Assembly (NCBI GenBank): GCA_963565915.1
Contig: OY751496.1
Coordinates: 496,001 to 560,000 of the forward strand
Direction of reading: 5' to 3'
DNA: 64,000 nucleotides
Origin: Entoloma clypeatum
Lineage: Eukaryota; Basidiomycota; Agaricomycetes; Agaricales; Entolomataceae
Shown here: positions 35,151 to 46,520 of the stretch, in pieces
Numbering within the stretch: the first letter of the stretch is position 1
Layout: the number at the start of each line of letters is the position of its first letter
Made by a program: the position numbers and the translations under genes
The notes under the pieces: generated by a model
What the model was told of the DNA's origin: nothing
Seen by the model: only the letters and a program-made list of their open reading frames with translations
The model's database searches: none

Positions 35151-36579
35151 AGCAATGGGCTACTCCTGCTTTGTCATCTCCATGGCCTTGCCCTGACCAC
35201 CATAAGTGGTACCTGATCCGGTGCGCATGTCGCCGCCACCTCGGATGACAGTGCGTGTCCTTCCATCTGTCGTCCCTTGTTTTGGATCTCCTTTGTGTAA
35301 TCAGTGTACATCTTGCCATCACTAGCCACTTGTTCAGAGATTCTGCGGTTGATGTTCTTCTCTAGGATGTATTTCCCAGTTTCTTCGCCAAGATTTGACA
35401 GCTTCAAGAGTTCTTTGAATTCATCCAAAAATTCATCAACGGTGCGTTTCTCTTGTTTCAGGACTTTGAGTCTTGCTTTGGCAGCGACCGATTTGTTGGC
35501 GATGGAGAATCGTGTGGCGATATCATTGGAAAAACCCAGCCAGGTGATGTTCTCGTTGTCAACAGCAAGAGCGTCTAACTTGTTACTGGCCCAGTGCCTG
35601 CCGGACCCTTCCATCATGCAGGATAATACCGCGAGAATCTTCTGATCATCTGTGAGGCTCTTTTGGAACCTGATGTATAGTTTGGTGGCCTTCCACCACT
35701 CGTCAAAGGTGTATCTGTCCTTGAACATCCCAGGATCCTTGATGATCTTGGATGTATCCATTGTTTGTACAGCCGGAACTTCTGCCATGTTTAGAGTCTG
35801 CGGAGGAGGAGAGGAGTCGGGTTGTTGGGATGAAGATGGGGTTCGGGATACAGGTAAGGATTGAAAATGAGTCCGTGTTCTAGGCATCTGTTCGATATCT
35901 GACTGCGCGGAGTCAAAAGTAAATTCGTCAGGGGACTCATCGGTGGAATCGGTGGCAAAACGTTCAGAGTATTTCCTCTGTAAATCTCTAAGGAATCTCT
36001 GTTCCTGCGCGTCTGTTGGTCGCAAGAAGGGGTCAAGTCTCTCGTTTTGTGCCCAACGGTTGTACTCGGTCTGTTGTTCTTCGGTGGTGAAGTGGGCGTA
36101 GATCTGCTGCTTTGAGTAAGACGTGATGATGTGGCTCTGGGACGTCTCGATGTGAGCGTCCTAATCAATCTTCTGATAACGGTTGTCTGGACACCGATAA
36201 ACTCTCTGATCTCTGTGATCCGACCTGTCTGAGGTCCTTCTTGAACGCAAAAGCTTTCGAGTTCGTTCTGTCAGGCGTTGTAACGCGCGATCTGGTGTTG
36301 CTGAGCAAGATGGATGCTCTCTGCTATCTCGCCGTGGGGGCGATGCTCGTCATTGTCTAGTTCTTCGTCAAGCACCTGCTGTAGGATGCGACGGATCTCC
36401 GATTCAATGTACTGCTGGATGAGTGTAAAATCAATACTGTCTTGAGGACTTAGCTCCTCCTGTCGGGCTTCTGGCGTGCTGAATGGGTTACTGGTGAAGT
36501 CTTCAAAGAAGTGCGACGTCTTGACTCGTCTGGTAGTTGCTCTCTTCGCTCTGGGCGAACCTAACGAGATTTAGCAACT
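35147..36579 (-). pseudogene. gag: gypsy-1B leader and gag
   Basis: The minus-strand gag has the capsid region missing from gypsy-1A (with FDEWWKATKLYIRFQKS), open from about 36025 to 35174. The upstream N-terminal part carries the same TGA seen at 539 in gypsy-1A and an ACG where gypsy-1A has ATG. A one-base deletion shifts the nucleocapsid entry, and the junction with gypsy-2A at about 35147 cuts the gene just before the first zinc knuckle. The self-priming tract is kept at 36567-36577. Confidence 0.9.
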
Positions 36580-36981
36580 TGTTATGCTTAACAAACCGTT
36601 CCAAGGTTCGGGCAGAGTATGCAGGAAAGTGGAAAGGCGAAGAGCAAAGTGATTGCTAAATCTAAGGAATCTACTATAGTACAAGAGGTTTATATAGGTA
36701 CTGACTATAGGTGGTAGCGGATGAGTCAGTACTGCGGAAGGCAGTGCGCATGAGTAAGGCGACTGCGGAAGGCTATGTACAGTGAGTAAGCTGACTGCGG
36801 AAAGCGAGTCAGCGCGGGAGCAAAGTATACTAAAGGGGATGACGAAGTAATGTAATGAGTCAGACTGGGAATCCAAGGTTGCGAAAGTAGACATTAGACA
36901 TAGTAAGTTCATAAGAGGGCGCCGAGTCGGGCCGATAAGTAAAAGATATGATGTGGTCCTCATACTGTAGAGTCCGTAACA
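36580..36981 (-). repeat. gypsy-1B 5' LTR
   Basis: 402 bp on the minus strand, TGTTACGG to CATAACA; it is the longest gypsy-1 LTR here. The outer flank on the element's strand ends CTCCCCTCCTG, so its 5-bp flank is TCCTG, identical to the 3' flank of gypsy-1A. Confidence 0.95.
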
Positions 36982-37380
36982 CAGGAGGGGAGTTGATTGA
37001 AAGAGAGATTGAGGAAACAGTGACATTTGGAGGTGGAAACATCAAGGTATGGGGCTGTATGGGATGGAATGGAGTTGGACAACTTGCAGAGGTTGAGGGA
37101 AGGATGGATGGAGATCAGTATTGAAGGGTCACTTGCTGCCCAGCATAGAAAAAGGTGGAATTTCTGAGGAGGAGGTAAATTTTTAGCAGAACAATGACAT
37201 GTCCAACAAGGCCAAAAACTGGATGGAGGAGCAAGAAATTGTGGTCCTGGATTGGCCTTCCCAGTCTCCAGATATAGAGATGCAATAGAGCAGGTGGAAT
37301 GACCATTGGAGGCCAGAGAAAGGATGTTTTCATTCTGAGAAGAGGAGATAGAGTGCATGTTGAATTTGAACTATCCTGAG
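36982..37380 (+). pseudogene. Tc1-b: catalytic half of a Tc1 transposase joined to an inverted N-terminus
   Basis: Plus strand 36982-37274 reads GGELIERE, VTFGGGNIKVWGCMGWNG, then QNND and EIVVLDWPSQSPD: the Tc1 catalytic core with its first two acidic positions. At about 37275 it joins, in inverted orientation, an N-terminal helix-turn-helix on the minus strand (start codon 37358-37356). The region around the third catalytic residue is missing. Stops and frameshifts are present. The left border continues Tc1-a in register; the right border is cut by the gypsy-5 LTR. Confidence 0.85.
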
Positions 37381-37935
37381 TGTTACACTTTTTCACCCTC
37401 TTTCTATGCACCTTCACATGACCCCTCGACCCTCAATCCCTATCCAACCCCGTTTCACTTAACTCCGATGACCTTGGGACATGTGTCTCCTCTATCAGCG
37501 CTAACTCACAATGACCCGGACTATTCCCCTTGTAGACACATTTTCACTTGTTATCTCTGACTCATGGCCTTGAGGCCTTATCTCTGACTCTCATACCACA
37601 GCCCCCTTGAAACATTTATCTAACCAATGACTTATTTAGCTCCTGTGCAGCATCTACTTATTTATAGCTGTAGGATTACATATATAAGACTTGTAACCTT
37701 AGAGTAGAGGTCCTCAGCTTGACCTAGGCATACAACACTTACTTGTCTATTCTTCAAATGCTCTCCAACTAAGTGTCTTGCAAGGACTTAGCTCTGCCAG
37801 ACCCGAACCGAGTCGTCCTTCTGAGGAACTTGCTGATCTTGACCAAGTCATCCTACTGAGGGACTTGTGTGTGGAACCAGTATGAACCCACATGACTAGA
37901 ACCTTGAACTGATTGTAGGCTATCGCCGTAACAAA

Positions 37936-37947
37936 AGGTCAAGCTGA
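37936..37947 (+). promoter_or_regulatory. gypsy-5 primer site, self-priming type
   Basis: AGGTCAAGCTGA is a 12-nt perfect reverse complement of 37714-37725, which starts 33 bases after the TATATAA box. It is the longest of the four such matches in the window. Confidence 0.7.
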
Positions 37948-38233
37948 TATATGTTGTCAACCCACCACGGTTTTAGATGCAAAGATTCCTCCCCGATAAT
38001 CAACCTTTGGAGTCTCGTCCGACTCAGAAGATGAACAGGAGTTTGTTGATGCACCCATTACACCATGACAACCGCCGACACCATACAGAAGAGGAACCTC
38101 CTCTTTTGTACCAGTCAACCCCACATCACCCTCTTACCTCTCCCCGAGATGAATCCAACCGTCGCCAGCTGTTGCTGTTGCTGCATCCAGACCAAAGACT
38201 CCAGACACCCCAAAAGAAACGACACTTGGAGAA

Positions 38234-39136
38234 ATGACTTCTCAAGCAAGGACCCCAGAGAAAGAAATCAAGATCAGCCCACTGGCGATCTTTAATGGAG
38301 ACAGAAGGAAACTGTCAGAATTTTTATTCAACGCGAACTTGTATCTGGAAATGAACAATGATGTTTACAACTCTGACAAGAAGAAAATCCTCTTCACTAT
38401 CTCGTACATGAAAGGAGGAACCGCTGGGCCATGGAAGGAATCCTGGTACAGGGACATCACCACTGCCGGAGTTACCATGTACCCAAAATACGCGGACTTT
38501 ATTGAGAAACTGAGGAAATCATTTTCCCCAGTTGACAAAGAAGGAGACGCGTTGACCATGATGAAAACACAGAAAATGGAAGGCATGACAGCCGACAAAT
38601 TCGTGGAAAAATTTAAACTATGGGTTTCAGAAAGTCTGATCACAGAGGAATGATCTGTCAAGGACTACTTCATGGAGGTGCTATCCCACACACTTCAAGA
38701 CAAAATTTTGGGCCTTGATAAGGTCCCAGGAACAATTGATGAATGGTACACCATGGCGTCCAGACTGGATAACCAGTGGAGGAGGGCAAAGGCAGTCTCT
38801 CAAAGACTTAGACCCAATGGGGGAAAGAAGAAATTCAAGGTTAATTATAACCCTGCACCCCAAAACATGCACTTTGCCCCAGAACCAAACGCCATGGACA
38901 TTGACTGGCTGACTGCCGAAGAGAGAGACGACCACTTTAAAAAAGGGTTGTGCTTCGTCTGCCATCAGGCAGGACATTGTGCTGATGCACACAAAGGAGG
39001 AAAGACCCTGGTTGCGAACAATATGTTCAAAAAAGCTTCTGATGCATATGCCCATATCCGAGGCATTTTCAAGGACTTACCAAATAAGGAACAAGATGCC
39101 TTAATCTCTGAGATGGAGAAACAGGGTTTTCAATAA
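38234..39136 (+). pseudogene. gag: gypsy-5 gag
   Basis: One frame runs from ATG 38234 to TAA 39134 with a single TGA at 38651 in place of a likely Arg. The capsid region includes IFNGDRRKLSEFLFNANLYL. The nucleocapsid knuckle reads CFVCHQAGHCADAH, so the fourth ligand is His rather than the usual Cys. A preceding in-frame acidic Pro-rich leader from 37977 may belong to gag in another frame. Protease-like sequence with a degraded DSG region and NPKIDWEKG follows to 39430 in the -1 frame. Confidence 0.85.
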
Positions 39137-39657
39137 AGCGGCCTGTATCGATATCCACAGCAAACCAAATGGGGCTTATTCCACTACTAAAGCCCATTTG
39201 TGTGTTCAATGTGGATGGAACAAAAAACAAAGAAGGGATGATCACCCATTGCACATGGAAAAAGATCTGGATCAATGACAAAGAACTCAACATTAGATTC
39301 TTGGTTGAAAGGAAACTGCCATTTTGGGGTTACCATGTTGAAACAATACAACCCAAAGATTGATTGGGAAAAAGGAACCTTGGATATCAAAACTATCAGG
39401 TTCAAGAAGACCCTAGCAGGAGTCATGAGGAAGTTGTTTTGGAGGTTTGTCTCCCTTCACAATCTTAGTTGATGCAGCGGCTCGCTTGGCAGAGACGACA
39501 TAGGTTCTATTGTCTGCAGTCATACAAGGCAAGCAAGTCCATTTAATAGATAAGGGTTGCAACTTAGCATTGTTTAATCAGACCCTTCAGGAAAATCCTT
39601 CTTGTCGGCTTCTAAGATTGTGGTTTCATCATTCTCAGCATCTTCCTCAGACACCTT

Positions 39658-40074
39658 CACTCCTGACACTAATAAGTTTCTTTGGAGGAAAAATCTATTA
39701 TAAAAGAGGAATCCTCTTTTTCTTGGATGTATCTTTAAGAAAGATACCAAGTATATTACATGGAAAATTTTAAGAAACATGTAATGTCTTTCCCAAATAT
39801 TTTTGGACAAAAAACCTTTTGTTTATCCTAAAGTATTTCTTGAGAAAAAACTAAATCCATTGTTTGAACAATGGAATAAGTTTATCTTTGGAAAAAACCC
39901 TTGGAAAAATGAAAAGTTTTACTAAAGGAAATACTTGAAAAACATATTATATGTTTCTTGAATTTTTCTATACATGACACTTTGTGTCTTTTTTGATGAT
40001 AAATCAAAAGGAAAAGAGGATTCCTCTTTTCTAATATATATTTTCTCTAGAAAGACTCATCAGTGTCAGCAGTG
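39658..40074. mobile_element. Palindromic MITE with CACT ends and CTT target duplication
   Basis: The element is 417 bp with ends CACTCCTGACACT and, inverted, CACTGCTGACACT; 3-bp duplications CTT are at 39655-39657 and 40075-40077. The uninterrupted gypsy-1 sequence proves both borders. The arms stay complementary inward (AAAGAGGAATCC), and the exact centre (39857-39874, CCATTGTTTGAACAATGG) is palindromic, so the whole element can fold on itself. CACT ends and a 3-bp duplication suggest a CACTA-related origin. No coding capacity. Confidence 0.85.
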
Positions 40075-41519
40075 CTTCCTAACCCTTCTGGAGTTCTTCT
40101 TTGGCTTGTGGCAGTTGCGCGCAATATGGCCTTCTTGGTCGCAGTTGAAACACTTGCAACCATCTTTCTTCTTTGGAGTGCTGCAGTCTTTAGTAAGGTG
40201 ACCAAAGCATTGACAGTTGTAGCAACAGGCCACTCCTGCTTTGTCGATCTCCATGGCCTTGCCCTGACCACCATAACCTGATCCGGTACACATGTCGCCG
40301 CTACCTCAGATGACAAGTGCATGTCCCTCCATCTGTCGTCCCTTGTTTCGGATCTCCTTTGCGTACTCAGAGTACCACTTGCCATCACTAGCCACTTGTT
40401 CAGAGATTCTGTGGTTGACGTTCTTTTCTAGGATGTATTTCCCAGTTTCTTTGCCAAGGTTTGACAGCTTCAAGAGCTCTTTGAATTCATCTAAGAATTC
40501 ATCAACGGTGCATTTTTCTTGTCTCAGGACTTTGAGTCTTGCTTTGGCAGCGACTGACTTGTTGGCGATAGAGAATCATGTGGCGATATCATTGGAAAAA
40601 CCTAGCCAGGTGATGTTCTCATTGTCAACAGCAAGAGTGTCTAACTTGTTACTGGCCCAGTGTCTGCCGGACCCGTCTATCATGCGGGATAGCACTGCAA
40701 GAATCTTCTGATCATCTGTTTGGCTCTTTTGGAATCTGATGTATAGTTTGGTGGCTTTCCACCACTCGTCAAAGGTGTGTCTGTCCTTGAACATCCCAGG
40801 ATCCTTGATGATCTTGGATGTATCCATTGTTTGTACTGCCAAAGCTTCTGCCATGTCTAGAGTCTGCAGAGGAGGAGAGGGGTCAGGTTGTTGGGATGAA
40901 GATGGGGTTTGGGATACAGGTAAGGGTTGAAAATGAGTCCCTGTTCTAGGCATCTGTTGGTCGCAAGAAGGGGTCAAGTCTCTTGTTCCGTGCCCAATGG
41001 TTGTACTCAGTCTGTTGCTCATCAGTGGTGAAGTGGGCATAGATCTGCTGCTTTGAGTAAGACATGATGATGTGGCTCTGGGACGTCTCGATGTGAGCGT
41101 CCTAATCAATCTTCTGATAATGGTTGTCTGGACACCGATAAACTCTCTGATCTCTGTGATCCAACCTGTCTGAGGTCCTCCTTGAATGCAAAAGCTTTTG
41201 AGTTCGTTCTGTCAGGTGTTATAACATGTGATCTGGTGTTGCTGAGCAAGATGGATGCTCTCTGCTATCTTGCTGTGGGGGCAATGCTCGTTGTTGTCTA
41301 GTTCTTTGTCAAGCACCTGCTGTAGGATGCAATGGATTTTTGATTCAATGTACTGCTGGATGAGCGTAAAACAATACTGTCTCGAGGACTTAGCTCCTCC
41401 TGTCGGGTTTCTGGCATGGCAAATGGGTTGCTGGTGAAGTCTTCAAAGAACCGCAATGTCTTGACTCGTCTGGTAGTTGCTCTCTTTGCTCTGGGTGAAC
41501 CTAATGAGATTTAGCAACT

Positions 41520-41867
41520 TGTTATGCTTAACAAACCATTCCAAGGTTTGGGCAGAGTATGGAGGAAGTGGAAAGGTGAAGAGCAATGTGATTGCTAAAT
41601 CTAAGGAATGTAGCTATGGTACATGAGGTTTATATAGTACTGACTATGAGTGGTAGCGAATGAGTCAGTAACTGCGGACTGAGTAATACTACTGCGGAGC
41701 TGAGTAAGGCTACTGCGGAGCTGAGTAAGGCTACTGCGGACTGAGTCATACTGGGAATATAAGGGAGTGAAAGTAGGTATTAGACATAGTGTATTCATAA
41801 GAGGGCGCCGAGTCGGGATGATAAGTAAAAGAGATGACATGGTCTGCATACTGTAGAGTCTGTAACA
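41520..41867 (-). repeat. gypsy-1C 5' LTR
   Basis: 348 bp on the minus strand, TGTTACAGAC to CATAACA, shorter and more diverged than the 402-bp copy. It has tandem CTGAGTAAGGCTACTGCGGA units and keeps the TATATA box and the RNA-start tract. Confidence 0.93.
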
Positions 41868-41878
41868 CCTGAGGACTG

Positions 41879-44800
41879 CGTTGAACCCATCCGTACTACT
41901 GCTCTACTCAATGCTTCTGCTCTTTCCAACCCCAATTTCCTCCGTATCTGACTTACATCTCCGCTTATCTCTGATTCTTCTCCAATAGCCACCCTTGTGG
42001 ACTTCGGCTCTACTCATTGCTTTCTTGACTCCCATTACGCTTCATTCTATAAACTCCCTTTCACCTCCATACCTCCAATCAAACTTAAATTATTTGACGG
42101 AACATCCAACTCTGTCACTACTCAGGCGGTTGATCTCCCTGTATACTTTTCCTCTGGTGAATATATGGCCATTACAGCCTATGTGACTCCGCTCAATTCC
42201 TCCTGTTCTATGGTTCTTGGATACAACTGGCTCACCTGCTACAATCCTATGATTGACTGGGTATTGGGCAGTGTTCACAGCTCTTGAAGGAGTCTCCAAC
42301 CTTGACGTCTCCTGCCAGGTCAGCTCCGCTTTTCACCGATGTTTTTAGCAAGACAAAGGCAGACACCCTCGCTCTGCATCGTCTGTATGACCTCCGCATT
42401 GAGCTAGAAGACGGATTGACTCCTCCTATTGGTCCCATGTACTCCATTTCACAATCCGAACTATCTTCCCTGCGAAACTTCATAGACAAACATTTGGCCA
42501 TTGGTTTCATTTGCCCCTCTCACTCTCCACATGGTGCTCCGGTCCTCTTTGTCTGAAAGAAGGACAGTTCCCTCTGCCTGTGCGTTGACTATCGGGGCCT
42601 GAACAAAGTTACCAAGAAGGATTGTTACCCTCTTCTGCTCATCTCTGACCTCCTTTCCACTGCTGGAAAAGTGCATGTTTATTCCACTCTCAACCTCTGG
42701 CATGCATACCATCTTGTCCGCATTGCCAATGGAGATGAATGGAAAACCACTTTCCACACTCGTTACGGATCGTTTTAATGGCTTGTTATGCCTTTTGGAC
42801 TATCCAATGCCCCTGCCGCTTTTCAGCGATTTGTGAATGATATCTTCAGTGACCTCCTCGATGTTACAGTGGTGGTTTACCTCGATGACATTCTCATTTA
42901 CTCCGACGACCCTGCCAAGCACCCCGACGATGTCAAGGAACAACACAGTCAAATATCTTGGTTTCATCCTTTCTCCCTCCGGTCTCTGCATGTCCAAAAC
43001 CAAGGTGAAGACCATCCAAGAGTGGCCTGAACCTTGAAAAGTGAAGGATGTAAAGTCTTTCCTTGGATTCACGAATTTCTATCAATGTTTCATTCACGGT
43101 TATTTGGACATTGTTGTTCCGCTCACCCGACTCACCCGGAAGGGTACTCCGTTCCGTTTCTCCAACTCCGCATGGTCAACAAGTTGAAACTCGCTTTTAC
43201 CAAAGCACCAGTCCTCACTCATTGAATTCCTGATCGACCTATTATCATTGAGATGGACGCCTCCGACTATGCACTTACTTGGTGCTATTTTGTCCATCCA
43301 GACCTCCAACAAGGAGATACACCCAGTAGTGTTCCACTCCTGCACCTTCACCACCCCGGAACTCAACTATGACACACACGACAAGGAGTTACTTGCTATC
43401 CATGAAGCATTCAAGGTATGGCAATATTACCTTGAAGGCTCCGCTGCTCCGCTGCTCCGATCGACATTGTCACAGACCACAAGAACCTGGAGTACTTTGC
43501 CACTACAAAGGTTCTTACCCGCCAACAGGCCCAGTGGTCCAAGTTCCTCTCTCAGTTCAACCTCTTGATTTGCTTCCGGCCCGGATGTCTCGGTACCAAG
43601 CCAGACTCTTTGACTAGATGGTGGGACGTCTATCCCAAAGAGGGGAATAGTGACTATGCATTGGCAAATCCAAGCAACTTCTGACCAGTCTTTTCCCAAG
43701 AACAGCTGTCCGCATCTCTCCGAGCTACGGAGTTGTTCACCCCCGTTCTCCGTGCCACAGTCATCATGGACATTGAACAGTTACATTCCGACATCCTCTG
43801 TTCACTCCCATCCGACACAATCTTTGCCGACCATCTCAAGGAGCCCAAACTGCACTGGTCAGTAGACTCCGACGGCTTCCTCCGTCATAGTGGTCGCATC
43901 TATGTTCCTGACTCTGATAACCTCCAACTCCACATCCTCTGCAACAAGCACAACCATATTCTCTCTGGACACCCCGGACAGAACAAGACAGTTAGTATCA
44001 TTCAATGAGACTATACTTGGCCTGGTGTTTGAGACTTTGTCAAAAAGTATTGCAAATCCTGCACCACTTGCATGCACTCTAAACCTCAACACCACAAGCC
44101 CTATGGTATGCTCAAGCAACTCCCAGTTCTGAACCTTCCGTGGAACTCCATATCCATGGACTTCATCGAGACACTTCCGACCTCTGGCAGTTTTGATGCA
44201 ATCCTTGTTATTGTTGACCAAATGACAAAACAAAGCATATTTGTTCAGACTACAATCCACTGCACCTCCAAAGATCTAGCCACCTTGTTCATCTTGCATG
44301 TGTTCTCCAAGCACGGAGTACCGGAACATGTCACCTCCGACCGAGGCCCAGAGTTCGTCTCCCGCTTTTTCCGCTCCCTCGGAAAAGCCCTCAACATGAC
44401 TCTGCACTTCACCTCTGGCTATCATCCTGAAGGTGACAGTCAAACCAAATGTACCAACCAAATCTTGAAACAGTACCTCCACATTTTCTGCAACTATCAG
44501 CAGGACAACTGGTCCGAGCTACTTCCACTTGCGGAGTTTGCGTACAACAATGCTCTGAGTGCTATGACTGGGATCTCGCCCTTCTTCGCCAATAAAGGTT
44601 ATCATCCAAACCTCTCTGTCCATCCAGAGTGTGACCTCACATCCGCCCATGCCTGACAATTCGTCGTAGACCTGGACGAGCTTCACCAGAAACTCAAATC
44701 TACAATCCTAGAAGCTCAACGACATTATCAAGGCCCCGCCGATCTCCGGCGTGCTCCGCCCCCTCCGCTCAAAGTAGGACAGCAAGCTTTTGTGAAGGCC

Positions 44801-44955
44801 AAGTTTTTCCGCACTACACGACCCTCCAAAAAGCTGTCTGAAAAGTATCTCGGCCCCTTTGACATCCTTGCCAGGAATGGTACACACTCTTACACCCTCC
44901 GACTTCCGGACACCATACGCGGTGTTCACCCCATTTTCCACATCTCCATGCTGGA
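41879..44955 (+). pseudogene. pol: gypsy-2B pol: protease, RT, RNase H, integrase
   Basis: The protease active-site region is degraded ([11 protein letters not shown] in place of DSGS). RT keeps the YLDD box (about 42882) but has a deletion after DDVKE and a TAA at 42777 (Glu expected). RNase H, missing in gypsy-2A, is readable at 43245-43600 in shifting frames (EMDASDYA, FTTPELNYDTHDKELLAIHEAFKV). The integrase from about 43990 is identical to gypsy-2A, including TGA at 44006, 44030 and 44654. Confidence 0.9.
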
Positions 44956-45430
44956 TAGTGTTTCAAGGTCCAGTTTACCTTTGTTGATTTCAGACCGAGA
45001 CCGGATGGGACCGAACCGGTGAGAGACCAGACTGCCGGTCTCGGTTTTTAAGGTTTCAGATCACGGCCGGTCTTCAGTTCACTCGAAACTTTAGAGTTTG
45101 AAAGACCGGCCAAAGACCAGTTCGGATTGGTTTAAACCGGTATATTCCATGGAACGATCTGAGGATCTGAAATCAATGTCGCGAAACAGCAAATACAAAA
45201 TTTCTGCCACAAGAAAGACTTGAACTCTGAACTTCTATAGTATAAAGGATTCTGTTAACACCACTTAACCAACTGAGCCACAAGACCATTATATTTCATT
45301 GCTCACAATCACTCTACATCACAACTTTCCCACTTCCCAAATAGGCACACCTAAAAAAAAACACAAAAGGTGTGTGTGCGTGCTCCCTCCTGCCTCGATC
45401 ACAAGTAGACAGATTATAAATAAAATCTAT

Positions 45431-45848
45431 AAATATATTCTGGCCTTTTCAGCATCTGTGCCCCTCATTGCAGAGTCAGCAATGGGTGGATGCGTCGTTT
45501 CGACGTTGGATGACGCACATCACGCGCGCATCAAATGTGTCAAATATATGTAAACAAACTCAAAAAACATGCATTTCTCCTTAATATGGCTACACAGGAG
45601 GAAGTTAGCTTACAGACTATATCAATTATGTAGCAGAGTATCATATGTCAATAAATATGTGTTGATGTTATGGAATGATGCCACGGATTCTAAGTCATAG
45701 AGGTGCCATGCTCTACACCAAATAATGCGCAAAATGCATTGCGCAGGCGCGCACAGTGCCTTCCTCATGGTCTAATAATAGTTGGAAGTGATAGAACTCA
45801 TAAATAGATATGTATTCACCTTCTGAAGCACTTTGTATAATTTTTACC
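45431..45848 (+). repeat. Repeat R1, copy a
   Basis: Shares about 420 bp with 48472-48890 and, inverted, with 63060-63440, including CAATGGGTGGATG and ATGTATTCACCTT with a following TTTGTATAATTTTT. Unclassified. Confidence 0.75.
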
Positions 45849-45879
45849 GCCACTCCACCCAGCCACCACATCTGCCCAA

Positions 45880-46520
45880 GGGCCACTACTCGCGCATAAT
45901 GGCCACCACTCATGCCCAACGGCCACCTTTCATGCCCAACAGCATCCCTTTGCGCCCAACGGCATCCCTTTGCGCCCAATGGTGTTCCTTTGCGCCCAAT
46001 GGCATCCCTTTGTGCCCAACGGTCCCGACTCATGCCCAACAGCATCCCTTTGCCCTCAACATGTCAACCCATGCCCAATGCTGTCCTTTCGCCCCCAGCG
46101 CCATCCCTTTGCCCCCAACGCCGTCGACCCACGCCCAATGGCCGCCTTTCACGCCCAACGGTCCCAACTTGCACCCACTGCCATTGACCCATGCCATGCT
46201 GTCCCTTTGCCCCCAACACTGTCCCTTTGCCCTCAATGCCATCAACCCACGCACAACGGCTGCCTTTCATGCCCAATGGCCGCCTCGTGTTCCCAACAGC
46301 TGCCCCTCTTGCCCAACTGCCCCGACTACTGCCCCACGGCCCCTCTAATGCCCAATGGCTGCTTCGCGTCCTCAACACCGTCGACTCACACCCAGCACCC
46401 TTCCTTCGCAGGCAACGGCCTCCCTTCGCGCTGTACGGCACCGCGCACCTGCCACGACACATGCCCAACGGCCCCCTTTCACACTCAATGGCGTCGAGTC
46501 ATGCCCCAGAGCACATGGCG
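45880..46520 (+). repeat. GC-rich minisatellite, long array
   Basis: About 25-30 irregular units of 20-24 bp with core TGCCCAACGGCCNCCTTTC or close variants such as GCCCAACGGCATCCCTTTG. Open frames across it in several phases (Pro/Asn/Ala/Cys-rich) are by-products of the repeat and are not called as genes. Confidence 0.85.

Larger units (their letters stand above)
37381..39432 (+). mobile_element. gypsy-5: 5' part of a Ty3/gypsy element
   Basis: The 5' LTR is at 37381-37933 (TGTTACACT to GCCGTAACA), with TATATAA at 37681 and TCAGCTTGACCT at 37714-37725. The primer site AGGTCAAGCTGA is at 37936-37947, again two bases after the LTR and perfectly complementary. Gag and the protease start follow. 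The element ends abruptly near 39432 against gypsy-1C and inserted into the upstream region of Tc1-b. Confidence 0.88.
39433..41867 (-). mobile_element. gypsy-1C: 5' part of a gypsy-1 copy
   Basis: The minus strand has the LTR at 41520-41867, primer site (about 41507-41517), gag with the two zinc knuckles (about 40080-40250), and the first ~200 bases of pol up to 39433. A 417-bp MITE splits the gag end. The outer flank is gypsy-2 sequence just after gag (CCTGAGGACTGCG), so gypsy-1C inserted into gypsy-2B. The rest of pol is lost. Confidence 0.9.

Noticed and set aside
34619..35152. Leu-rich, membrane-like plus-strand frame
   Set aside because: It is the complement of the Glu/Lys-rich coiled-coil coding sequence of the antisense gene; the minus-strand model has splice sites and a motif.
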